Notes under the pieces: model-generated | Database searches by the model: none | The model's input: the letters and a program-made list of their open reading frames with translations, nothing else | Told to the model about the DNA's origin: nothing | Made by a program: the position numbers and the translations under genes | Part shown: positions 1-5,136 of the stretch, piece by piece | Layout of the letters: each line of letters starts with the position of its first letter | How positions within the stretch are numbered: the first letter of the stretch is position 1 | Assembly (NCBI GenBank): GCA_016199425.1 | Contig: JACQGT010000501.1 | Span: 1 to 6,628, forward strand | Direction of reading: 5' to 3' | Origin: Chloroflexota bacterium | Lineage (GTDB): Bacteria > Chloroflexota > Anaerolineae > Caldilineales > Caldilineaceae | DNA length: 6,628 nucleotides

Positions 1-970
1 GGCCCTGGCGAAAAGGCAGCTTCATGCCATCCCGACTCCACAGGGCGACGGTGCGATCCTGGGAACCGGTCAGGAGAGTTTGCCCGTCGGCGCTGAGGGC
101 GAGGGAGGTGACGGGCGCGGGATGGGCTGGAAGGGTGGACTCCGCCACCCCATCGGCCAGCCGCCGCACACAGACAACGCCGCTGTTGTCCGCCGAAAGG
201 AGGCGCAGATCGTCCGCCGCCACAGCCAGGGCGCGCACACCGCCCGCGTGCCCATCCCACACAGCCAGCAGATCGCCGGTTGCCAACGCCCAGCAGCGCA
301 GCAGCCGGTCATCCGAGCCGGTGAGCAATCGCGCCCCGTCCGGCGTCACCGCCAGGCAGGAGACAAAACCACCGTCCCAGCGGATGAGACGCACTTCCCT
401 GGCGTCGGCCAGTGACCAGACCCGCACTGTCCGGTCATCCCCCGCGCTGACAACCCACTGGCCGTCCGGGGTGATGGCACAGGCGGTCACCCGGTCGGTG
501 TGGCCGACAAAGCGGGCAATACACTCGCCCGCAATTGGGTTCCAAAGACGGAGAGTTCGATCATCCGAAGATGAGAGCAGCGTGCCGTTTGCGGCCAGAT
601 GGAGTGAACGCACCGCATCCGTGTGGCCGCTAAGCGTCTGCGTGCAGCGTCCGTCAGCCAGATGCCAGCGGCGGATTGTGCCGTCCAGAGAGGCAGAGAA
701 GGCAGCATCGCCGTCCGCGCTCATAACCAGAGCAGTTACCCCGGCTGTGTGACCGGTAAAGGCGCGCTGGGCCGTACCCGTCGCCAGCTCCCACAGGATC
801 AGTGCGCCATCCGCGCTGCCAGAGAGGGCCTGTCTGCCGTCAGGCAGAAAGACGACGCTATGCACCGCGTCCGCGTGTCCGGTCATGCGCCGGAGGAGGG
901 CGGGCGGTCTTTGTTGGGTGGCCCAGCGCGTACGCAAAAGCGGAGCAGGCTGGGAATCAGGCGGGGTCAC
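1..970 (-). CDS. WD40 repeat beta-propeller protein, 3' end outside window
   Basis: My own reading of the minus strand gives an open frame of 323 codons that leaves the window at its left edge. After a 26-residue proline-rich leader come seven WD40 blades of 41-46 residues, at about 27-68, 69-110, 111-151, 152-193, 194-235, 236-277 and 278-323. Typical pieces are GH near the blade start, a PDG or ADG turn, and endings such as DDRTVRVW and QDRTVALW. Blades 5 and 6 are degenerate: blade 5 has lost GH, and blade 6 has lost the tryptophan of the WD ending. Seven blades suffice for one closed propeller. The chosen start is a GTG at 968-970, because an in-frame stop lies at 1004-1006 and the only ATG (884-886) falls inside blade 1. 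No good ribosome binding site is visible. That start overlaps the tdk stop by 14 nt, so the two may be translationally coupled. WD40 propellers are protein-interaction scaffolds; no partner or enzymatic domain is visible here. Confidence 0.87.
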   Translation of the reverse strand, partial: MTPPDSQPAPLLRTRWATQQRPPALLRRMTGHADAVHSVVFLPDGRQALSGSADGALILWELATGTAQRAFTGHTAGVTALVMSADGDAAFSASLDGTIRRWHLADGRCTQTLSGHTDAVRSLHLAANGTLLSSSDDRTLRLWNPIAGECIARFVGHTDRVTACAITPDGQWVVSAGDDRTVRVWSLADAREVRLIRWDGGFVSCLAVTPDGARLLTGSDDRLLRCWALATGDLLAVWDGHAGGVRALAVAADDLRLLSADNSGVVCVRRLADGVAESTLPAHPAPVTSLALSADGQTLLTGSQDRTVALWSRDGMKLPFRQG

Positions 971-1592
971 AGTTGCCTGCTTGTGGAGCGTCGCCGTCAG
1001 CCATCACCGATGGCTTGCCCGGCACTGCGTGACAATTGCGACAGCGGGCCTCGTAGCTTTCACTCCCGCCCACCAAAATGATGGGGTCGTCGTAGCGGGC
1101 CGGCCTACCATCGATCAGCCGTTGGGTGCGGCTGGCCTCTGCGCCACAAGTGACACAGATGGCGTGAATCTTGTCCACCTGCTCGGCCAGGGCCATCAGC
1201 AGGGGCATGGGACCGAAGGGTTCGCCGCGGAAATCCTGATCCAGCCCCGCCGCGATGACCCGTTTGCCCCGGTCGGCCAGCTCGCTGCACACGTCGGCGA
1301 TAGCCCAATCGAAGAACTGCACTTCGTCAATGGCGACGATTTGGGTTGCAGGATGGACGAGAGCGAGAATGTCCACCGCGCTTTCCACCACAACGGCGTC
1401 CTCTCTGGCGACGCCGTTGTGGGAGGCGACCCGCTCCAGCCCATAGCGGTTGTCCAGCCGGGGTTTGAAAATCTGAATGGTGCGCCGGGCAATCTCGGCG
1501 CGGCGGATACGGCGCAATAACTCTTCCGTCTTGCCGCTGAACATCGATCCGCAGATCAGCTCCACATGGCCGCCGCCGGGTTGGTCTTGCAT
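957..1592 (-). CDS. tdk: Thymidine kinase (type II, TK1-like)
   Basis: This cytosolic enzyme phosphorylates thymidine to dTMP with ATP, a salvage step. The 211-residue protein has the family's usual length. Its P-loop is GSMFSGKT at residues 15-22. IDEVQFF at 88-94 carries the probable catalytic glutamate (E90), and GLDQDFRGEPF follows at 116-126. The structural zinc site is formed by CVTC at 146-149 and CRNCH at 184-188. The SRTQR stretch at 154-158 belongs to the lasso region that closes on thymidine. The ATG at 1590-1592 follows a G-rich ribosome binding site (complement of 1601-1606) at 8 nt. The rpmE-tdk neighbourhood is a conserved pairing, often followed by prfA, but here a WD40 gene follows. 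An unusual nested palindrome lies directly upstream. The long open frame on the opposite strand is an artefact of GC-rich coding. Confidence 0.97.
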   Translation of the reverse strand: MQDQPGGGHVELICGSMFSGKTEELLRRIRRAEIARRTIQIFKPRLDNRYGLERVASHNGVAREDAVVVESAVDILALVHPATQIVAIDEVQFFDWAIADVCSELADRGKRVIAAGLDQDFRGEPFGPMPLLMALAEQVDKIHAICVTCGAEASRTQRLIDGRPARYDDPIILVGGSESYEARCRNCHAVPGKPSVMADGDAPQAGNCDPA

Positions 1593-1615
1593 AGAATCAG
1601 CCCCCCTTCAATAGC

Positions 1616-1813
1616 GGACGCAGATTTTCATGATTTGTACGCAGATCAGCGCAGATCAATGAGTCCAGTGAAAAAAGGGGAATTCCACCGCGGAGACGCG
1701 GAGAGCGCGGAGAAATACAGGAGAAAATCTCCGCGTTTCTCCGCGCTCTCCGCGGTGTGCTCTTTGGCTTTTTGCAGTAGAGCCATCAATCCAAATCATG
1801 AGAATCTGCGTCC
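1616..1813. repeat. Nested palindromic intergenic repeat, outer arms
   Basis: Two 22-nt arms at 1616-1637 and 1792-1813 are inverted copies with one mismatch (21 of 22). Each begins GGACGCAGATT at its outer end and reaches CATGATTTG inward. Two further CGCAGATCA copies lie just inside the left arm at 1640-1648 and 1650-1658. The flanks inside the outer arms (1638-1685 and 1758-1791) do not pair, but they enclose a second, different palindrome. The whole unit fills the gap between the rpmE terminator and tdk and contains no convincing gene. It resembles a dispersed non-coding repeat into which another repeat was placed. If tdk has its own promoter it must lie within or beside this unit, and I could not identify one. 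Confidence 0.8.
1686..1757. repeat. Inner GC-rich palindrome of ACCGCGGAGACGCGGAG type
   Basis: The left arm (1686-1715) and right arm (1728-1757) form a perfect 19-bp stem between 1697-1715 and 1736-1754, with a 20-nt loop. The loop overlaps a further small hairpin, GGAGA-AAA-TCTCC at 1720-1732. An alternative register pairs the outermost 11 nt (1686-1696 with 1747-1757). The arms are built from repeated CGCGGAGA words, so several registers are possible. Translation gives low-complexity peptides on both strands, which explains a spurious open frame through here. A related motif recurs at 4925-4941. Confidence 0.85.
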
Positions 1814-1827
1814 CTCTTCCATCGATC

Positions 1828-1863
1828 AAAAAGGCAGAGACGAAGTAAATTCATCTCTGCCTT
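1828..1863 (-). terminator. Intrinsic terminator of the rplU-rpmA-rpmE operon
   Basis: Read on the minus strand, a perfect 10-bp stem (AAGGCAGAGA pairing with TCTCTGCCTT) encloses a 13-nt loop and runs into five consecutive Ts (complement of 1828-1832). It starts 36 nt past the rpmE stop codon. This is the classical Rho-independent arrangement. It implies that tdk is transcribed from a separate promoter or only by read-through. Confidence 0.88.
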
Positions 1864-1899
1864 CTGAAATTTCTCTACATTTTCGCCAACGGCCAAGCC

Positions 1900-2247
1900 T
1901 TATGCGTTCTGTTCGGCCGCGTACCGGGCAACCACTTCGGCCACAGCCTTTTCGGGGTTGTCGCCCCGGGCGCGGGCTTTGCGGGCCGCTTCTTCGGACT
2001 CGCGCCGCACTTTCGCCTCGATCTCCTGGCGGGCCGTGGCGCTCTGGCGGGCTTCCAGCCGCTTGACAAAGCGCTCGACGCGGCCAACCGTGTCTACAAT
2101 GCGCTGCTCACCCGTGTAGAAGGGGTGGCACTGGCTGCAAATGTTGACGTGGATTTCCTGGATGGTGCTGCCGGTCAGCCAGCTATTGCCGCAGGAGCAG
2201 GTGACCCGGGCGTTTTCAAAGTAGGTCGGATGGATATTCGCTTTCAT
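1900..2247 (-). CDS. rpmE: 50S ribosomal protein L31 with C-terminal extension
   Basis: This is a zinc-type L31, part of the large subunit near the central protuberance. The core is clear: MKANIHPTY at the N-terminus, zinc-binding cysteines at 17, 19, 37 and 40 (CSC and CSQC), then HPFYTG at 41-46 and a conserved VERF stretch. At 115 residues it is well over the usual 65-75. The extra part, from about 72 onwards, is rich in Ala, Glu, Arg and Lys and looks helical. The zinc cysteines mark it as the C+ form, not the zinc-independent paralogue. The ATG follows the rpmA stop after one base (TGAGATG). Its ribosome binding site AAGGTG (complement of 2255-2260) lies within the last codons of rpmA at 7 nt spacing, which points to translational coupling. 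Confidence 0.95.
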   Translation of the reverse strand: MKANIHPTYFENARVTCSCGNSWLTGSTIQEIHVNICSQCHPFYTGEQRIVDTVGRVERFVKRLEARQSATARQEIEAKVRRESEEAARKARARGDNPEKAVAEVVARYAAEQNA

Positions 2248-2248
2248 C

Positions 2249-2512
2249 TCAATTCACCTTTTCCGGGTAGACGCTGACGCGCTTCCGGTCCTTCTTTGCC
2301 CACTCGAAGGTTACAAAGCCATCGGTGGTCGCATAGAGTGTGTCGTCGCTGCCCCGACCCACGTTCGTGCCGGGAATGATGCGGGTGCCCCGCTGGCGCA
2401 CGAGAATGCTGCCGGAGGTCACTTCTTCGCCGCCGAAGCGTTTCACGCCCAGGCGCTGGCCGTTGGAGTCACGGTTGTTGCGGCTGGAACCGCCACCTTT
2501 TTTATGAGCCAT
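2249..2512 (-). CDS. rpmA: 50S ribosomal protein L27
   Basis: L27 is a large-subunit protein whose N-terminal tail reaches the peptidyl-transferase centre. The 87-residue product has the usual length and opens with MAHKKGGGSSRNNRDS, followed by RLGVKRFGGE, GSILVRQRGT and PGTNVGRGSDDTL, all typical of the family. There is no cleavable N-terminal extension before AHKKG of the kind known from Firmicutes. The ATG at 2510-2512 follows AAAGGA (complement of 2522-2527) at 9 nt. It sits 51 nt after rplU and one base before rpmE, so the three form an operon. The obgE gene that often follows rpmA is absent; rpmE takes that place. Confidence 0.98.
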   Translation of the reverse strand: MAHKKGGGSSRNNRDSNGQRLGVKRFGGEEVTSGSILVRQRGTRIIPGTNVGRGSDDTLYATTDGFVTFEWAKKDRKRVSVYPEKVN

Positions 2513-2563
2513 TGTTGCTGGTCCTTTCGTCCATAGAAAACCAACCCGATGCGGGGCGGTCTG

Positions 2564-2875
2564 TTACGCTTCGATCGACTGGATTTGCAGCCGGGTCAGA
2601 TATTGGCGGTGGCCCCGACGCACACGAATGCGTTTTTTGGGCCGATAGCGAAAGACGAGAATCTTCTCGCCCCGATGTTGCCCGGTAATCTTGGCTGTGA
2701 CAGTAGCCCCGTCTACAATCGGTTGGCCGATTTTCACATCATCGCCATCGGAGACGAGCAGCACATCAGTCAGGCTGACCGTATCGCCCACAGCGCCGTC
2801 CAACTTCTCCACTTCGAAAATATCGCCGGGGGCTACCCGGTACTGCTTTCCACCTGTGCGTACAACTGCGTGCAT
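2564..2875 (-). CDS. rplU: 50S ribosomal protein L21
   Basis: L21 is a large-subunit protein that binds 23S rRNA. The 103-residue product matches the family's length. It begins MHAVVRTGGKQYRV and contains the C-terminal signature region KKRIRVRRGHRQYLTRLQI. The frame is open upstream to an ATG at 2984-2986, but that would add 37 residues unlike L21. The start at 2873-2875 is preferred because of the family N-terminus and a strong AAAGGAG ribosome binding site 8 nt before it. It is the first gene of the rplU-rpmA-rpmE operon, separated from the gene upstream by a terminator and a structured leader. Confidence 0.97.
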   Translation of the reverse strand: MHAVVRTGGKQYRVAPGDIFEVEKLDGAVGDTVSLTDVLLVSDGDDVKIGQPIVDGATVTAKITGQHRGEKILVFRYRPKKRIRVRRGHRQYLTRLQIQSIEA

Positions 2876-2883
2876 GAACTTTT

Positions 2884-2890
2884 CTCCTTT
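2884..2890 (-). promoter_or_regulatory. Ribosome binding site fixing the rplU start
   Basis: AAAGGAG on the minus strand lies 8 nt before the ATG at 2873-2875. It decides in favour of the short, family-length L21 over the longer open frame starting at 2986. Confidence 0.9.
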
Positions 2891-2970
2891 TGACCGCGTT
2901 CGGGTGCGCAGATTCCCCGAAACTTTGTCTGGCGGCTCTGGGGAGGCCGTTGGCGTTATCCCCAAATGGA
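2891..2970 (-). promoter_or_regulatory. Possible structured leader of the ribosomal operon
   Basis: Between the upstream terminator and the rplU ribosome binding site two short hairpins can be drawn. One is TTCGGG with CCCGAA (2899-2904 and 2916-2921). The other is GGGGA with TCCCC (2940-2944 and 2959-2963), enclosing GCC-GTT-GGC. Leaders that bind their own product are known for several ribosomal operons, including L21 in other phyla. Here only the position and the pairings support that idea; I see no match to a named leader consensus and no clear -10/-35 pair. Confidence 0.28.
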
Positions 2971-2997
2971 CGACAAAACAAAGCAATCCAATAAGAC

Positions 2998-3034
2998 AAA
3001 AAACGGGGGTAGCCGGGCCAAAAAGCCGCTACCC
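2998..3034 (-). terminator. Intrinsic terminator after the TIGR03936 gene
   Basis: On the minus strand GGGTAGC (complement of 3028-3034) pairs with GCTACCC (complement of 3007-3013). Two further G-C pairs close the stem across a one-base bulge. The stem is followed by CCG and six Ts (complement of 2998-3003). It lies 56 nt past the stop codon at 3090-3092. Two small alternative hairpins precede it, GTCTGT/ACAGAC (3061-3066 and 3077-3082) and GCGTC/GACGC (3069-3073 and 3080-3084). It separates this gene from the ribosomal operon. Confidence 0.8.
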
Positions 3035-3089
3035 ACACGAGCAATAAGTATAGCCGATCTGTCTGTCCGCGTCAAAACAGACGCTCCTA

Positions 3090-3956
3090 CTATGCAAACT
3101 CATCCGCGGCTTTGTCGGCGAAGGATTTGCGCCCTGGCGCTTCCTCGGCCTGTTTCTCTGGCTTGCGACCCCGCCCCTTGCGTCGTTTGGGTTTGGGCGG
3201 CGCGTCCGGGTCGGCCACATGCGCCTGGCTGATCGCTGGATAGGCGGCCATCAGCGCGGCGTCCTCAGTCCGGTCTGCAAAGTAGATGCGATCCCGACGC
3301 AGGGTGCGGGCGAAATCGTCCAGTCCCAAGGCGGCCACCACTTCGTCCGGCCTGCCTGTGGCTCCGGGCCGCAACTGGACACGCAGAAAGATGCGGTGTT
3401 CCTCGGCTGCCGGGTCGTAGCCGTCGTAGCGCAGTGCAAAGACCAGCGGGCGCAGGTTGTAGCGATAGGTTTCGCCACCCCGTTCCCGCTGCCGCCACTC
3501 CTCGCGCTTGGCCCAGAAAGCCTCGATACGCTGCTGGATCAGCCCATCGGCTATCTCCCCCGGTCCGGCAAAGAGCAGAATTGTATAATCAGCGCCGCTA
3601 GTCAGTCCCTGTAGGGCCGTCGTCTTCAGGTCCACCTCTTCCAGCCCGTGCAGGAGCGCGCCCGGCGGCAGCTTTGCCCGGATGCGTCGGGCCAGCTCGT
3701 CCAGAGGCACGGGCGGGCTGAAGGTGACGTCCATCAGCTCAGCCCGCCCGGTCATCCCCAGCCCCAGAGGCGCGGCAAACTGCATGTGGGGTTGCGGGTT
3801 GAAGCCCTGTTTGTAGAGCAGGGGCAGGTCCGCCCGGCGCAGGGTGCGCTCCCACAGGCGGAACTCGTCCTGGTGGCTGATGAATTTGATGGCCTCGCCC
3901 TTTTCGTAGGTAAAGCGCACCCGCTGGCGGGGGAGGGATTCGTTGGGATCGATCAT
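3090..3956 (-). CDS. Radical-SAM-linked protein, DUF2344 / TIGR03936 family
   Basis: The 288-residue product matches the DUF2344 (TIGR03936) family. The N-terminus has RVRFTYEKGEAIKFISHQDE (12-31), then ERTLRRADLPLLYKQGFNPQ (36-55) and a PLGLGMTGRAELMDV segment. In this family the usual features are the SHxD-like stretch, the LRRA-LP pair and the GFNP motif. Members are generally encoded next to, or fused to, a B12-binding radical SAM protein (TIGR03960), often near rng, rplU and rpmA. The biochemical role is not established to my knowledge. Here rplU follows, as expected, but the radical SAM partner is not adjacent; a dehydrogenase lies upstream. Residues from about 245 on form a Lys/Arg/Pro-rich tail (PPKPKRRKGRGRKPEKQ), probably disordered and possibly nucleic-acid-binding. 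The ATG follows GGAGA at a short spacing of about 4 nt. Confidence 0.9.
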   Translation of the reverse strand: MIDPNESLPRQRVRFTYEKGEAIKFISHQDEFRLWERTLRRADLPLLYKQGFNPQPHMQFAAPLGLGMTGRAELMDVTFSPPVPLDELARRIRAKLPPGALLHGLEEVDLKTTALQGLTSGADYTILLFAGPGEIADGLIQQRIEAFWAKREEWRQRERGGETYRYNLRPLVFALRYDGYDPAAEEHRIFLRVQLRPGATGRPDEVVAALGLDDFARTLRRDRIYFADRTEDAALMAAYPAISQAHVADPDAPPKPKRRKGRGRKPEKQAEEAPGRKSFADKAADEFA

Positions 3957-3984
3957 TTGTCTCCGGGTTTCTATTCTCGTACCG

Positions 3985-4045
3985 GAAACGTGACTCGTGA
4001 AACGTGAGAACGACCGGTGATCTCACGTTTTACGTTTCACGTTTC
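3985..4045. repeat. Imperfect 25-nt palindrome of ACGTGAAACGTGA units
   Basis: The arms at 3985-4009 and 4021-4045 are inverted copies matching at 22 of 25 positions, around an 11-nt loop. Each arm is itself made of repeated CGTGAAA-like words. It lies between the dehydrogenase stop and the TIGR03936 start. There is no T-run after it on the minus strand, so it is not a standard intrinsic terminator, although it could still slow or protect transcripts. A dispersed intergenic repeat is the more likely nature. Confidence 0.78.
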
Positions 4046-4072
4046 TCTGGTCCAACCAATCTTCGATTTCGT

Positions 4073-4831
4073 TTACCCTCTCCCCACGTAGGGCATCTTC
4101 GACGCCATGACCGTCAAAAAGAGGACGTTGGCGTCCAGAGGCAGTCCGTCCATGTAGACGACGGCTTTGGCGACCGCGTCCGAGTCCATACGCGGCTCCA
4201 CCATCAGCGTGCCGTTGGCCTGGGGCACGCCGCCGGTCATACGCTCGGTCATCTCCGTGGCCGCGTTGCCGATGTCGATCTGCCCGCAGACAATATCGTA
4301 GGGACGGCCATCCAGAGAGATGGATTTGGTCAGCCCGCTGATGGCGTGTTTGGTGGCCGTGTAGGGGGCCGAGTTGGGCCGGGGCGCGTGGGCGGAAATG
4401 GAGCCGTTGTTGATGATACGCCCGCCCTGGGGGGTCTGCTCTTTCATCATACGGAAGGCTTCCTGCGCACACAGGAAACTGCCAGTAAGATTGACATCCA
4501 CCACTGCCTGCCAATCCGCCAGGGGGATTTCGTCGAATTCCTTGCGCGGCGATCCCCGGCCTGCGTTGTTGAAGAGCAGGTCCACCCGGCCAAAGCGCTC
4601 TGCGGTTTTGGCAAATAGCGCGCGCACCGACTCCTGGGACGCTACATCCGTGGGCACGGCCAATACCCGGCTGCTGGCTGCGCCGGACTCGGCCGCGGTC
4701 TGTTCCAGGGCATCAGCCCGTCGCCCGGCCAGGACGACTGAGTAGCCTTCGGCCAGCAGAGCCAGTGCTGTCCGTTTGCCGATGCCAGACCCCGCGCCGG
4801 TGATGATGGCGACTTTTTCTGTTGCGTTCAT
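4073..4831 (-). CDS. Short-chain dehydrogenase/reductase (SDR), classical type
   Basis: This is an NAD(P)-dependent oxidoreductase of unknown substrate. The 252-residue protein is a full-length classical SDR. It has the cofactor motif TGAGSGIG (11-18), D62-V63 for adenine binding, NNAG (88-91) and the catalytic set N114, S144, Y157 and K161 (YTATK). Two arginines at the end of the second strand (AGRR, 35-38) suggest NADP(H) over NAD(H); that is an inference. A longer frame starts at 4885, but the ATG at 4829-4831 is chosen because the protein then begins right before the first strand of the Rossmann fold, with a GAGGAG ribosome binding site 9 nt upstream. The end (residues 205-252) is not diagnostic of a named subfamily. 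It stands divergent from the SIMPL gene. Co-transcription with the TIGR03936 gene, 116 nt downstream, is possible but interrupted by a palindrome. Confidence 0.93.
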   Translation of the reverse strand: MNATEKVAIITGAGSGIGKRTALALLAEGYSVVLAGRRADALEQTAAESGAASSRVLAVPTDVASQESVRALFAKTAERFGRVDLLFNNAGRGSPRKEFDEIPLADWQAVVDVNLTGSFLCAQEAFRMMKEQTPQGGRIINNGSISAHAPRPNSAPYTATKHAISGLTKSISLDGRPYDIVCGQIDIGNAATEMTERMTGGVPQANGTLMVEPRMDSDAVAKAVVYMDGLPLDANVLFLTVMASKMPYVGRG

Positions 4832-4840
4832 CGCTTCCTT

Positions 4841-4846
4841 CTCCTC
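4841..4846 (-). promoter_or_regulatory. Ribosome binding site fixing the SDR start
   Basis: GAGGAG on the minus strand lies 9 nt before the ATG at 4829-4831. A second purine run, AAGGAA, lies closer to the start codon. Together they support the 252-residue form over the 270-residue one. Confidence 0.75.
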
Positions 4847-4924
4847 TGTGTGTTGTGTTGATCCCGAAGATGTGGGTATCTGCAATCGTCGCTGATTTTG
4901 TTCGATTGCGCAAACCGGAGTTTT

Positions 4925-4942
4925 ACCGCGGAGGCGCGGAAG
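4925..4942. repeat. Short ACCGCGGAGGCGCGGA repeat copy
   Basis: ACCGCGGAGGCGCGGA differs at one position from ACCGCGGAGACGCGGA in the left arm of the palindrome upstream of tdk (starting at 1687). Both copies are intergenic. Unlike the first, this copy has no long inverted partner nearby, so it looks like a half or eroded element. It lies in the 305-nt gap between the divergent dehydrogenase and SIMPL genes. Confidence 0.6.
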
Positions 4943-4944
4943 AC

Positions 4945-5011
4945 CGTAGGGCGGATTGGGGGTGCCCTTTGGGCCCCGCCCAAAGCGGACGGAATACCAT
5001 TCCGTCCTACG
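4945..5011. repeat. Cluster of nested hairpins in the divergent gap
   Basis: Three pairings are visible. CTTTGGGC/GCCCAAAG (4967-4974 and 4978-4985) and GGACGGAAT/ATTCCGTCC (4987-4995 and 4999-5007) are perfect hairpins with 3-nt loops. The ends CGTAGG (4945-4950) and CCTACG (5006-5011) also pair. That outer pairing can extend as CGTAGGGCGGA against TCCGTCCTACG with one G-T wobble, in competition with the second hairpin. The arrangement is that of a mobile or dispersed palindromic repeat. A protein-binding role in the shared promoter region cannot be excluded. Confidence 0.75.
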
Positions 5012-5032
5012 CGGACCGCTACAGAAATTTTG

Positions 5033-5062
5033 TTGTTCGGGCTGGGAACAAACAGCTATTTT
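5033..5062 (+). promoter_or_regulatory. Weak candidate promoter for the SIMPL gene
   Basis: TTGTTC (5033-5038) and TATTTT (5057-5062) are 18 nt apart, a sigma-70-like layout with imperfect boxes. TTGTTC also pairs with GAACAA at 5046-5051, so the site may equally be a small operator or chance. No better candidate is visible between the hairpin cluster and the start codon. Confidence 0.22.
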
Positions 5063-5079
5063 CCGTCGTCCATAGGAGC

Positions 5080-5100
5080 GATGAGCCGCGTGGGTTCATC
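5080..5100 (+). promoter_or_regulatory. Small hairpin in the SIMPL gene leader
   Basis: GATGAGCC (5080-5087) pairs with GGTTCATC (5093-5100) over a 5-nt loop, eight pairs with one G-T wobble. It lies 22 nt before the AAGGAG ribosome binding site, so it would be in the 5' untranslated region if the promoter is upstream. No regulatory role can be assigned. Confidence 0.35.
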
Positions 5101-5136
5101 ACAGAACAATTCGTAAAAAAGTAAGGAGATTCCCCA

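Noticed and set aside
24..752. Plus-strand open frame of 242 codons opposite the WD40 gene
   Set aside because: Its product is a Ser/Arg/Pro-rich antisense readout with no fold, while the minus strand reads as seven regular WD40 blades through the same region.
885..1520. Plus-strand open frame of 211 codons over tdk
   Set aside because: It lies antisense to a thymidine kinase with all its motifs intact; the frame is kept open by high GC content.
1616..1813. CRISPR array or insertion sequence with terminal inverted repeats
   Set aside because: There are no regularly spaced direct repeats with unique spacers, and no transposase-coding frame fits between the arms.
1566..2066. Plus-strand open frame of 166 codons through the rpmE-tdk gap
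   Set aside because: It runs through the palindromic repeats and then antisense to rpmE. The HRGDAESAEK-like peptide is a translation of the repeat words, not a conserved protein.
2876..2986. N-terminal extension of L21 by 37 residues
   Set aside because: The extra residues do not resemble L21, and a strong ribosome binding site precedes the internal ATG at 2873-2875.
4832..4885. N-terminal extension of the dehydrogenase by 18 residues
   Set aside because: The extension is polar and precedes the Rossmann fold, and it would translate through a good ribosome binding site serving the later ATG.
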